Assembly: GCA_023525715.1 (NCBI GenBank)
Contig: CM042010.1
Coordinates: forward strand, 158,201,907-158,265,906
DNA from: Cichorium intybus
Lineage: Eukaryota > Streptophyta > Magnoliopsida > Asterales > Asteraceae
Length of the DNA stretch: 64,000 nucleotides
Reading direction: 5' to 3'
Each line of letters opens with the position of its first letter. Positions within the stretch are counted from its first letter, which is position 1. Below the pieces are notes generated by a model. The model was given only the letters and a program-made list of their open reading frames with translations, ran no database searches and was not told the origin of the DNA. This document shows positions 12,920-24,059 of this stretch, piece after piece. A program made the position numbers and the translations under genes.

Positions 12920-13899
12920 CTGCTCTATGCAAAGTCATTAATAACGGTATCAATATCAACATTGTCGAACATATTTTTTTCGATACATAACATGGTCAAA
13001 TGATTCAAATTTTTTCATGACATTGATGATACACACAATTGTAAGATACAATATGCAATGAAAAAACTCTCTCCACTAATGCTAGATAGCTAGAGTAGTA
13101 CGCACGATTGTAAGATACAATATGCAATGAAACATTTGGAAAATAGTTTGTATATTTAACAAACTCAAAAATTTTAATGGTTGGCATTATCTTATTTAGC
13201 AAAGTCACTTGCAACAACTTTAATTAAAAAAATCGTTATTAAGTTCCCCTCCCACATATTATCATGGGAAAAAGTAGTTGTAAAATTAACACATTTTAAA
13301 GCCCCGATATCGTATAAAGTGACTTGAAACTTTCAGAATCATATATAACTCAAAAAATACTTTCAAAATTATTTAACAGCTTAAATATTTTAGTCGATAA
13401 AGACGATGTCATTATTCATTAAAACGTCACAACATCAAAGTATCGTCTACTTTTAAAACTATACATTACAATATTTATTTATTTTTGGGTACCCTAATGT
13501 TGTTTAAGCAACTTACACATTGCCAAAACGCTTAGAACATAATCTAACATCTAAAAGATGGAAAAAGGGAATAGTGGCCAACTAGCTATGAAATTCAAAG
13601 CGTTCTGGATTTATTTGTGGTATTCCATAATTGTTCTTTTCATTCCAAATAGGCAAATATACTAATTTTGAGTAAAAATTGTAGTAGAAAAAGACGTGAA
13701 ACTAAATTGGTAAGCCAAATCCATGTTTTTTTTCTAAACAAACTCAAAAGTTTCAAGATGTTTTTTTTTGGTACAATCCATAATGATGTTCCGATAAAAG
13801 GTGGGTCTCATTTATATGTGAGAGGACCGCAAAAATAGGCTTTGATCTTTTTTCCGGGTACGAAATAATACATTCCAGACAAGTTGGCTATTTTTATTT
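12920..13899. other. No recognised gene
   Basis: AT-rich. A short direct duplication, ATTGTAAGATACAATATGC, lies at about 13037-13055 and 13109-13127; each copy is itself palindromic (ATTGTAAGATACAAT). Confidence 0.5.
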
Positions 13900-14049
13900 T
13901 TTTATTATTTTGTTTAAATTCGTATTTAAAAGTGGCTAGTTAAATTAATATCCCTCTTATAAAAGTTTGATGTATTAATTGGTAGCTAATAGCCACGCAA
14001 GAGTCGTTTTTTACTCTATTATAGAGACTTTACCAATTTTACAGAAGTT

Positions 14050-14930
14050 TGATGCATTAAGTCCTAGCGGTATGGAACGTGAAGAGGGGTGCGAGCTGGT
14101 GCGACGCCGTGGGGTACACCTGCCCCATGTAGCGACCCTGCAGTTTGCAACCCGCGAGAGCTAACAAAGTCGTGTGAGCAAACGACTTGAAGACCGTTGG
14201 AGCCCCCTTGGGTAAAATTACAATACCGTATTACTTTTCGGTAAGAGTTAAGGAGTAAATCTTTGTGTAATTAATATTAGTTGAGTTAAATAGTGATTTA
14301 GAGAGTTTCAGGAGTGTTTAAAACTATGAGATTTAACACCATTCAAAAGTAGGTTGCTAAATATGAAGTTTAAAAGGTTTTGGGTCGGTTCAAGCTGATG
14401 TGGGTCAGTTCAAGCTGACTTGGGGTTGAAATGAATTAAAACCACAAAATGGAGGGACTAAAGATGACTATTGACCAAAGTTGCATGAAATTGATTTGGT
14501 TTTGGGCTGTGAATGTCGGCAGCTTTGAGGAGGGTCGAAGACCCTCGATTGAACCCTCTAGCCCGTTTCCTCTTGGACCTGATTCCATCTATGTATAATA
14601 CGCATCCTATTCTAGCCCTAGTCGTACCCTCTGGTGTGTTTTCTGTTGCCAAGAAGAGAATGAGAGAATGAGTCGAGGATGTGAGCAAGATTGAAGAAGA
14701 AGGGAGCTGACCTTGCTGTTGTGTGCATGAATGTGGTGGAAGGGAAGCAAGGTGCTCGCGGTCAAGTGCAGGAAAGCAGCAATCCAAGTTGAGGTACGTG
14801 GCTTAGTCTTGTTTAGGTTTTTCTCTTTTTTTTTGGTTCTTGCCGAGAGATACCACCACCACACCCACCGTGTGTGTGTGTGTGTGTGTGTGTTTGACAC
14901 CAGGTATCTGTCAATGTTTGGCTTAGTCAA
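14050..14930 (+). repeat. Possible gypsy LTR remnant
   Basis: It contains a short GC-rich self-complementary block near 14080-14130, the phrase GGAGGGACTAAAGATGACTA, a TATA-like GTATAATACGC near 14595-14605 and a splice-donor-like GAGGTACGTGG near 14790. These resemble LTR and leader organisation of plant gypsy elements, but no clear TG...CA ends were found. The minus-strand ORFs here (14458-14930) show no recognised domain. Confidence 0.3.
14870..14893 (+). repeat. (TG)n microsatellite
   Basis: About 12 TG units. Confidence 0.9.
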
Positions 14931-15075
14931 TGTTCAGGGTCCCACGAAAACGGACCAGTGTAGATTTGATTTTGGACATCCCAATCTTTGACTCCGGATA
15001 TCTGTCAGAAGCTTTTTTCTCAATAGGTAAAGATTTATCAGCATGCAATTATATTAATTTCTTTAATTAATAAAA

Positions 15076-15247
15076 GGGAGTTTTTTTCTACACTCCACTT
15101 TAGATTGAAATAACACTCCAGTGTAGATTTTGACTAGTTCTCATTGGTAAATTTAAATTCTCTCTAAAAACTATTGGTGTCTAATTGACATAATTACACT
15201 ACTTTTTGACTAAAATATAATAGAATATGGTGTCCTTATCAACACCC
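15076..15247 (+). mobile_element. 172-bp MITE with 9-bp target duplication
   Basis: A perfect 9-bp duplication TTAATAAAA (15067-15075 and 15248-15256) flanks an element running from GGGAGTTTTTTTCTACACTCC to GGTGTCCTTATCAACACCC. Each terminus can fold on itself (GGAGT...ACTCC and GGTGT...ACACC). The duplication length suggests a Mutator-type MITE. Its occurrence in both arms dates it before the inverted duplication. Confidence 0.8.
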
Positions 15248-15256
15248 TTAATAAAA

Positions 15257-15670
15257 TTTTACAGATACACCATTCTCCTCCACCAAAAGATATATATTTT
15301 AAAAGACCTTATCTTTTTATTTTACCTCGAGCCCCTCAAATCAAATGTACCGGTCCTAATTAACATGCATCATAGAATATGTTGCTATTTAATGGGGAAA
15401 ATGTTTAACGGCCCGTTGGTGATTGCGAGTGCTGTTGCTGTAGTATTGACTAGTTGGGCCATTATGTTGGGGAGTTTGGGCTGCTGCTTCTAGTAGTTCA
15501 TCGGTAACGTTTTTCTCCTTAGCCAACTCAATTCAGTTTAAATAGTGGGCCTTAGAGGTCGTAGGGTTAGGGCTTATATCAAACGAAGGGTTGCGCCTTT
15601 TAGCATGATCCTTTAGAGTTTTTGTTCACCGCATTCATTGTTTTGCAAGACCTTCTACTCTCCAAGCAAG
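15257..15670 (+). promoter_or_regulatory. RPS27 upstream region joined to a gag fragment
   Basis: It carries RPS27 promoter landmarks (TTTAAATAGTGGGCC, GTAGGGTTAGGGC) and RPS27 5' leader sequence ending CTCCAAGCAAG-ATGG, as in the true genes. After the ATG the sequence continues as gypsy gag rather than RPS27 intron 1. A second leader-like phrase (GCCGCATTCATTGAT, about 15695-15710) shows the junction is locally scrambled. Confidence 0.65.
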
Positions 15671-16438
15671 ATGGCTCATGTTGAGAAGATGTTTGCCGCA
15701 TTCATTGATAAAAAATAAGCCTTTTAGCAGAAACTGGTTGGCCTATGTAGAGAAGATGTTTCGCACGTGTAAATGTGAAGAGTTAGATAAAGTCAAGTTT
15801 GCAACAAACTTATTGAAAGAAGATGTGCAATTCTGGTGGGAGAACACCTGCGTCGAAGTAGGAGAGAGCCTGACGCTTATTTTGAGTTGGGAACAATTCA
15901 AACTCAAATTCATAGAACATTATTTGTTCCAACATGGTTATGAAAAGCTTGGAAGATGATTTTCTGAAATTGCAACAAGGATCGATAACTGTATAGCAAT
16001 ACACCTTAGAATTCAATGAAAATGCGAGATTTGCACAACACCAAGTTAATACTGAGGAACGAATAATAGATCGTTACTTATGGGGTTTAAAAACTCAGAT
16101 CTGAGAATTTTTGCCAAGCTCGAGATATACTAACTTTCAACAAGTTGCACAGGCAGCAAGTTCGAAAGAAAAGGAGTTACAGAGACAGGACGATGAGAGA
16201 AGAGTTGAAAGAGAGAGTGGAGGATCAAAGAGAAAGTGGAATGAGAAAGTAGGAAGGTAAATCCGGAGATAATTCTCAAAAATCATCTACCATGGGCTCT
16301 CAATCCCGTGGTGAGTCAAAGAAGAATGAGCAAATATGGTCTAAGAGGTGTGCGAAAACATATAGGGGAGTGTGATTCATGAGCTCCACCATCGATTTGT
16401 TTTCAACGTGATAAAACAGGGCATATGGTCCGACAATG
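15671..16438 (+). pseudogene. Ty3/gypsy gag remnant (right arm)
   Basis: The open segment 15678-15959 contains a retrotransposon gag core: VEKMFRTCKCEELDKVKFAT, then LKEDVQFWWENT and LSWEQFKLKFIEHY. Downstream pieces in shifted frames include an ERRVERES-like charged region. About 16390-16437 is a CCHC-like knuckle in which the second cysteine is replaced (CFQRDKTGHMVRQC). Stops and frameshifts are frequent. It is interrupted at 16438 by a hAT-type MITE; a further knuckle resumes at 29714. The corresponding part is deleted from the left arm. Confidence 0.75.
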
Positions 16439-16578
16439 TAAGGATGAGCATAGGTCGGTTTAAAGTCGGTTTTCAAAATTTTCAAACCGAACTGAACCCA
16501 TAACCAATCGGGTTGGGTTCTCGGTTTATTCCTGGTCCGGTTCCGTGTTTATCGGTTTTAAACTGAAATGTTGAATGT

Positions 16579-16719
16579 ACTAAGCCAACTCTCAAAGGTT
16601 TTCAACTCTCATTATATAGAATGTGAGATAGCGGTGAGTTTTCTTCCACAACTGATGTGGGACAACTCAAACCTTAGAATGAAAATAATGAGTTACTTGT
16701 ATGCTTATATATGAGAGAA
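16579..16719 (+). repeat. Unclassified repeat flank
   Basis: Sequence between the MITE left part and the nested LTR element. It includes CTGATGTGGGACAACTC, a phrase common in plant repeats; its continuation lies after 29310. No gene is seen. Confidence 0.35.
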
Positions 16720-17743
16720 GCAAGTGTTGAGGCGTCAAACTCAACAAATAAATTGAGATAAATATATATAAAGTTCAAGTCTTTGTTCACTGCTCAATTT
16801 ACTATAAAGATAGTATTGAATAAGCAGGATCGGTCCACAGGGACATGAGACTAAAGATATGCCAAATTTCACATGAGTATACTGAGTTCATAGGGGATTT
16901 GTTGTTTGAAAACTAGAACATCTAACATTTAAATAAACTAAATAAAATGCAATGAAATGAGATTCTGGTTTTATAAAACACGCTTGACATAAGATTACAA
17001 TTAAGATTAGAAACTATGTAAATTCCATTTAAGTCGATTTTTCAAGAGTATTAACAAGCTCTAATACTCTTAGTTCATAAAATTACATAATCAAAACATG
17101 CTATTTGATTAAAACCTATATTTCTTAGTAGCAATTAAAATAAGCTCTTGAACCGTACTAGAAAAATGCATTAAAACTCAAATGAACAAATCAACAACAC
17201 TTAATACCTCTCGTATGCTCGGATACGTGAAAGTATGTAATTCAAATTACACTAAAATCAATATTGACATAAAATTGAGTCTAGTGTTGTTACAAGCATT
17301 CACTCATAAAACGATTACGGATTCTACAAGTAAATGCAACAATCATGATGCAAATTTCAGTCCAAATGGCCAATTTGAAATCAACATAAGAATCACTAAA
17401 ATCGTTCAATACCAAACTTGAATTACTAAATGGAAAATATAACATCGTTCTAACCAAATGATTGTAAGTCTCACATTATGTGTTTAAAGAACCAAAAGAT
17501 ATAGAGATCTAGCCACACATGCTCGGGCTAGAAACTCTACAACACAAGTGACAGAAAATGTTCCAAATATACTTGCAAACAATGTTAAAAGACAATATTG
17601 ATGTTCTTCCAAGTGTTCTTGATGATATAGATCTCCCAAAATTCGTCTTTCTCTTGTAAAAAATGAAGTTTGTTGAAAAACTCCCCCAAAGGCTCTTAAA
17701 CCCTGAGAAAAAACTGTCAAAACATCAGTTCTGCGCGACACAC

Positions 17744-18844
17744 TGACAACGCCTAGTGCTATCAAGTATTTTAGGCGTTGTTGAGCCCTGTTCTTGGTAA
17801 AATTATATCAAATATGCATGGGTATTCTCACTTTTCGTGTCAGGACTTGTCTGGAGAAAAAGAACATAAACAGGGACTAAAAGTGTACAAAAGGAAAAAG
17901 TATGGAAAGAATGAAAAATCAAGAGAAGACGTACGCGTGCTGCGGATTTATCTTCTGCGCGACGCGGACGTAAGGCGGTGGAACACATTTGAATGACGAA
18001 AAAACGGGGAACGGATAAGTACGCGCGCCGCGGATTTCACTTATGCGCGGCGCGGTCACGGGAAATTTGCAACTATAAATAGAGGCATTTCCAGCCGAAA
18101 ACCCTAGCAAAGACCGGGGGTAAACATCGACCTAGAAGCTCTTTGACTCGAGGATTCCATTTCAGAAGCCATCATTTGGTATTTTCATGTTTTTAGATTT
18201 TATTTCATTTTAGTTAAACATTTGTAAGCTTTGAGTTGAATCTTTGGGTGTGACAACCATTGATCTCCAGCTTAGGGTTCTGTTTTTAGTAGTGTTTGGT
18301 TACTGATTTGATGTTTGGATATTGGTTTGAGTGAATGAAATCATTCGGTTACATTAAATATTGATTTTTCGGTATTTTGGATGTTAGTTTGTGTTTTGGT
18401 TGTTTGCTTGTGTGTGGATTTGGTTTGTGACTTGGTTGGGACTGTTTCCCTTTGCTGAAAACAGTAGCTAACTCGGTTAGGTTAGGCATTAAACCTTGGC
18501 TATTAACTGTCTCATAGAACTCTAGTTATTAGCTAGTTTATGCTATGCTTGGTTTTGCTAGTTTGGATGCCTTCAATTGCTTCTGATTGAGAGATGTACT
18601 TCTGAGTTCAGAAAGTAACTAGGTCATTTGGACATAGCTAAGCTTGGCTTGGGTGTTTGAATATAGTTTCAAGGTAGAAAGATAGAAATTAGTTCCTCCG
18701 ACTATAGCTGTGACACTATTAGTTGGTAATCTCTCATCTAGGCTAACCACGTAGCTCCTGTGGATCGACCCTGACTCCACTATACTAGTGTATGTTAGGT
18801 TATCTCTTATTTTTGACCGCATGACGACCTCTGCGTGCACGTCA
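17744..18844 (+). repeat. 5' LTR of the Athila/Tat-type element
   Basis: 1101 bp. A cluster of GC-rich palindromes (CGCGACGCG, GCGCGGCGCGG) at about 17934-18060 lies just upstream of the TATA box in AACTATAAATAGAGG (about 18069). U5 carries CTCCTGTGGATCGACCCTGA (about 18756-18775), a motif shared in reverse with two other LTR elements here. Confidence 0.9.
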
Positions 18845-18849
18845 AATTT

Positions 18850-18866
18850 TGGCGCCGTTGCCGGGG
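18850..18866 (+). other. Primer-binding site
   Basis: TGGCGCCGTTGCCGGGG lies five bases after the 5' LTR. This motif is the usual primer-binding site of Athila/Tat-lineage plant gypsy elements (tRNA-Asp type). Confidence 0.85.
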
Positions 18867-18979
18867 AGCTGTGAGCTTAGAATAGGTGAGTAGTAGGAAT
18901 TTGTTTCTTGCTTTTTGAAATTTCATTTTGGGTTAATTTCATTTTGGTTTTGATTTTTGTGGGCGTGTTGCATTAGTGC

Positions 18980-21900
18980 ATGCGTACCCGCAGGGGAGAG
19001 CAATCATCCCCATTGCAGTTTGATTCTGAGATTGAACGTACTGCGCGCAAACTCCGTGCCCGTAGGCGTTTGAACATCATGAATTATAGTCAAGTTAGTA
19101 GTAATCCGGTTAGTGTTGCCCAGGAACCATTAGGTGAGGCAACGGGGAGGTTTTCTATTCCCCGATTATCAGAATTCCAATTTGGAAGTTCGAGTGCGTC
19201 TGGTGGTGCAGTTTCAGCCCCTGCACCCATACCATCATGCACTCCGCCATCTATTCCACCATTTACACCCGCTTCTCAACCACAATCCACCAATCCCTTT
19301 ACATCTGCTATGTCTTGGGGAGAGCCGACCCGAGATGGCACCCCAGCTCTTAGACAGCAGACACCAACATCACAACCACAACCAGCCCTCTTTAAACCTC
19401 AACCTACATACCAACCAACACAACCTATACACTTTCAACCACCGCCTCAACCGCAATACCATTACCCAGAGACGGAGGAAGTGTATGACGAGGAAGATGA
19501 AGGATGGGTGCCACCAGCACCGCAACCTCAATGGAACCGAGGTCGGGGACCTCCCAGGCGAGCACCACCATACCAACCACTAGGTCAGCGGGAGTACAAT
19601 GATCATCTTTACGGTAACCCCGCTCAACCCTTACATTTTGCACAACCAAGACGGCAATCGGTTGCATCACATTTCCAACCGCGGGAATATGATGACTCAT
19701 CGCCGATCTATATTCCTGATAACATAGATTCACAGGTAGAGATTAGACCTCAGTTATTAGGAATATTACCAGAATTCAGAGGGTATAAGCAGGATGATCC
19801 CTATAATCATTTATATGAATTCTTAGCGATCGCTAATGCTAACAACCCCAGAAACACAAATAGAAATATTTTTAGGCTTAGACTGTTTCCGTTCACTCTT
19901 AAGGATAAAGCCAAGTATTGGTTCACGTCGTTGCCATCGAACAGTATTACTACGTGGGATCAGCTCAAGGCAAAGTTCCTTCAGGAATTTTATCCAGCGA
20001 GCAAAACAACTGAAATCAGAAGAGTTATCCAGGATTTCCAGCAAAAGCCTGGAGAGGCTTTTCATGAAGCTTTTGACAGATTAAAGGAGTTGTTACGATC
20101 TTGTCCGCATCATGAGATTCCTAGATGGCAGTTGGTCAAGTTATTCTTCGAGGGAGTTAGCGAGACACACCAGGCCATGATAAATGCCTCCTCAAGTGGG
20201 ACATTTATGTGGCAGGATCCAGAAGAAGCCTGGCAGTTTTTGGAGCAGTTGAGTAATGGCTCCAAAGCAAACTTCTCCACCAGGAAGACTACAAGTACGG
20301 CGACAGCAGTAGGAGTTGATGCTGATTGGAAAAAGGAAGTGAAAAAGGAAATCAGTGAATTGAACAGAAAGTTTGATAGGCTTATGGCAACATTACAAAA
20401 TGGACCGCCAAATTCGTCACAAGAAGGTCAAGGAGGACCTAGGACGCAAGAAGCTAATCAAGTTTATGGCCAGGGTCAAGGTCAACACAATAATGGACGA
20501 CCCTACAGGCCATACAACCAAGGACAACAACAAAATTTCAGGCAGAACAATTATCAGAATCAATCAAATAGTCAGCCTAGAAACCAGCAGCCTGCAAACA
20601 ACGGAAACAACAACAACAGGGGACCTACCAATGCTAACAACAACGCCCCAGGGACCCAAGAAGAGATGATCGCTAAGATGTATGATATGGTCACAGCGAC
20701 ACAACAACAATCTCAAGCGAATGCAAAGGCCATCGCAAATATGGAAAGACAAATAGGTCAAATGGCTGCAGATCAGCAAAAGAGAGATAATGGCAAGCTG
20801 CCAAGTGCTACTGAAGTCAACCCTACACATAATCAACGTCCAGGGAAGGAACAAGTCAATACTGTTGAATCAGGATGGCGAAAGGTCACTCTGGAGGATT
20901 TGTTTGAAGTAGGGAATGAAGTGAAACCAGGGGAAGAAGGAAAGGCTTTAAAGAGCGAGGAAGGTAAAGAAGGAAGAGTTCCGGTTGAGAATGGCACTCA
21001 ACCCGAAATAGATGAAAATGTCCAAAAGGAAGAGCAACCAACGATCGCAGGGATTAAGCAGAAGAAGAAGAATAAGAAAGAAAAGAAGAAGCAGGAAGCA
21101 ACTAGATCAACGGGACCCTTAATGAATCAGCCCCTATGGGACGAGCTTAAGGATGCCCCTGAAGACACCAGGATTCTGCAAAAGATGTGTGAACAAAATG
21201 GAAAGAACAAGGCACCTACACCGAAAACAGTGAGATTGACTGTGAGGGCTAGCGAGGCGTTATTGGGAACACTACCCAAAAAGGAAAAGGACCCCGGATC
21301 ACCATTGATCACTACAACTGTAGGGGACGTGGTTATTCGAAACACTCTATTAGATTTGGGAGCAAGTGTTAACATCTTGCCGGGATATCTGTATGACAAA
21401 TACAAGAATGAATAAATCGAGCCAGCCGAAGTTGTACTGCAGTTGGCTGACCAATCAACTAAGGTATCCAGGGGAAAGCTAACCAATGTCATAGTCAAAG
21501 TTGGGGACTTTTTCTACCCTGTGGATTTTCTGGTGATGGAATATGAAAGTCCGGACGATGCGCCTGCGCTTATCTTAGGACGGCCATTCCTAGCTACTGC
21601 TGGTTCAGTGATCGACTGCAAGACTGGAGATATGGATATTTTCTTCGGGACCAGGAAAAGAAGATTGAATATGTTTGGGAACCCGATATCATTACCTTCA
21701 GAGGAAAATGGCAAACCAGCAGACAGGAAAACACTAATGGAGCCAGGAATCAGAAGCAAAGAAAAGATATGGACACGTACAGGAGAGGGAGGAAAAGAGG
21801 AAATCTTAAAGGAAACTAAGGATCATCCGTTATCCACCATCGACTAGGAACAATTGCTGGAAATGATAGAGATGATGGAAGCAAGGCATCAGCAATATGA

Positions 21901-22084
21901 AAGAGAATCCAGAAAACGAGAGGCAAATGTTTTCGAGCTCTTGAAATCTCAACAACAATGGATCAGCGGTGTGAGTGATCGGATGACCCAACTCACATCC
22001 CTTATGACAATGATGGCTAATAATTTCGTGCCAGAATACCAGCAAATGTCATCAAGAGGTCAAGAAGAAGAAGGGTCAGCTTAG
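18980..22084 (+). CDS. gag-protease polyprotein ORF with two in-frame stops
   Basis: One frame extends from Met 18980 to 22084, interrupted by TAA at 21413-21415 and TAG at 21845-21847. The first 811 residues hold a Pro/Gln-rich N-terminus, a Retrotrans_gag domain (about residues 250-400; KDKAKYWFTSLPSNSITTWD, then FHEAFDRLKELLRSCPHH), an Asn/Gln-rich linker with no CCHC knuckle, a Lys/Glu-rich segment, and a protease start with LLDLGASVNILP. D-L-G-A-S is normal for the Athila/Tat lineage. After the first stop the protease continues with LADQSTK and ALILGRPFLATAGSVIDCK. After the second stop a coiled-coil-like Met/Gln/Glu-rich tail follows. No pol domains occur. The stops may be mutations or translational controls; mutation is simpler. 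Confidence 0.85.
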
Positions 22085-22841
22085 GAGCAGTACGTCTGGC
22101 TGAAGACGTTAAACTTAGCGCTTGTTGGGAGGCAACCCATCGTGTCATAAGTAGGTTTTATATTTCTTAGGATTAATTTAGAAAATACATCAATCTTTTG
22201 CAGGTATTAGTGGTCTGAAGCAAGTGTGGGGTCGTGTGAAAAGTTTTGAAATCTTCAAAACCGCGCCGCGGATTTTTGAATTGCGCGACGCGGGTTCGAA
22301 ACTCAACCCGATGCGCAGGGGTTGATTTGGCGACACGCGCGTCGCGGAAACGAGAAATGCGCGCCGCGGGAAACGATCAGACGGTTTTTGCCCTTATACG
22401 GTGAGCTGCGGCTCACAACTCAAATCACACGACTCGGAGCTCTGGTGATCAAAAATTTCTTGCATTTTTTCTTGCTTATTGTGTTTCTACTACCAAGGTA
22501 CGCTCTTTTAACTATCTATCAGCTGTTTAAACTAGTTATTAGGTAGTTAATTTTAGGGTTTTATTCCAAAAAGTTCAAAAACTTAGAATCACTAATGCTA
22601 GCCCATCGGGTGTTTATTTTGCCAAATGGACACCCTAGATGAGCTAGTCGGCACTTAGGCTACCTTGTGGTATGATTAAAATGAGATTTAGCAGGTTAAA
22701 ATGAGGATTTGATTCGGAGTTTGGCAACAGTCGTACGCCGCGCCGCGCCCTTGCTCTTGGGCCGCGCCGCGGTGCGGTGGGGAAGAAAAGGGACTGATTT
22801 TGCAAAATTTTTTTGTTTTGTGGCTGTATTTTCTTTTGCAG
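22085..22841 (+). other. Inter-ORF segment with likely intron
   Basis: It includes GCGCTTGTTGGGAGGCAACC (about 22117-22136), a motif I associate with Athila/Tat-type elements. It also holds GC-rich palindromic blocks (22262-22370, 22735-22775), a donor-like CAAG|GTACGC at 22498 and an acceptor-like TTTTGCAG ending at 22841, immediately before the ORF2 ATG. Splicing here (344-nt intron) would bring a capped leader to ORF2; this is inference. Confidence 0.5.
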
Positions 22842-24059
22842 ATGATGTTCAGATTGGACCACGCCTTCCTTCAGTTTCCCGCAGAGCTTGACACTTCGGT
22901 GGAGTATATCTCGCGGAGGGATGCATTGATTCATCGCCGGGTCCTTGACGCGACTGTTATAGACCGAGACATCCTGAGGGATGCAGGGCTTTGGGACGCG
23001 ATCGAGCCGTTTCTGCACCGCACCTGGACCCACGAGGAGGCATCGTTCACCTGCCGTGGTTGGGACAGGATTATGGCCACGGACGAGGACGTGGTCTACA
23101 CGGAGCTGCTACTGGAGTTCATCTCCACTGTCCATTTCGCTCCCAGGGCGGGAGACCCACGCTCCAGGATGGTACGTTTTCGCTTGGGAGGTGTGCACCG
23201 GGAGTGCAACCTCCGGTAGTTCGGGAGGCGCACAGGCATTTACACTCCAGCGGACCTCCAGCACCGTTTCTTCACCCGGTTCTTTGGGTCGTGCATTCAG
23301 GGGGAGCCGGAGCGCCCTCCCAACATGGAGGTTTGGGCACCACTGTCCAACGTCAGGTATGAGGCAGGGACCTCGAGGGAGAGCCACTTACGCGATCCTC
23401 TTCATCGCCTCATGCACCGTATCGTCTCCACCTCCATCATGCAGCGGGAGGGAGGCGAGAAGGTGTCGGGCGATGATATGACATTTTTGTGGTTTCTCCT
23501 TGACCCGTCCTGATTCCTCCATCTTCCCTTCGCCCTCGCGATCGCTCTCTCCACCCACGCGACCGGCGCCTCCTCCAACAGCCCACTAGCCAGGGGGTAC
23601 TTCATTACCCGCCTGGCCCGTTCGTATGGCATCCTTACTGCTCCAGTAGCTGCCTCTTTGACTGCTCTGCCTCCATCGCGCACTGCAGCACGCACTTTGG
23701 AGAGGATGTTGCTCATTGAGCAGCAGCGACCAGGGCAGTACATCCGGGCTCCGATCGAGCCTCCTCAGGCACCCCAGCCTGCATACGCCCAGCCCGGCAG
23801 GAGACGCCGGAGGCCAGAGCCGCCAGCACCAGAGCTTGCACAGCCGCAGCCACAGCAGGATGACTCACCAGCCCTCAGCCGGCTGGAGGCCAGAGTCACG
23901 CGGATTGAGGGTCAGCTCACGAGAGTCTTGGACCAGCTCGAGTGGATCGGGGAGGTACTTATTCAGACCGCATCGGCCCAGGGCAGACACCCTCGACCAT
24001 TCCCAGCCAGGTCTCACGATCATGAGGCTGGACCCTCCAGGCCGCAGGGTAGTGATTGA
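22842..24059 (+). pseudogene. Second ORF, ATHILA ORF1-like, two in-frame stops
   Basis: A single frame of 406 codons from ATG 22842 to TGA 24057-24059, broken by TAG at 23217-23219 and TGA at 23511-23513. Open parts include ELDTSVEYISRRDALIHRRV, LWDAIEPFLHRTWTHEEASF, VVYTELLLEFISTVHFAPR and, after the stops, DPLHRLMHRIVSTS. A Pro-rich tail and a terminal helix (LSRLEARVTRIEGQLTRVLD) likely form a coiled coil. The W-x-E/F-L-S-T arrangement resembles the plant ATHILA ORF-1 family; function is unknown. Codon composition is far more GC-rich than the AT-rich LTRs. The TGA could be deamination of CGA. Confidence 0.6.

Noticed and set aside
14458..14930. Overlapping minus-strand ORFs of 107-109 aa
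   Set aside because: No domain; they overlap a probable LTR remnant and a TG microsatellite.
22644..23387. Minus-strand and alternate-frame ORFs overlapping ORF2
   Set aside because: Shadows of the GC-rich frame starting at 22842, which alone has retroelement-like sequence continuing past its stops.
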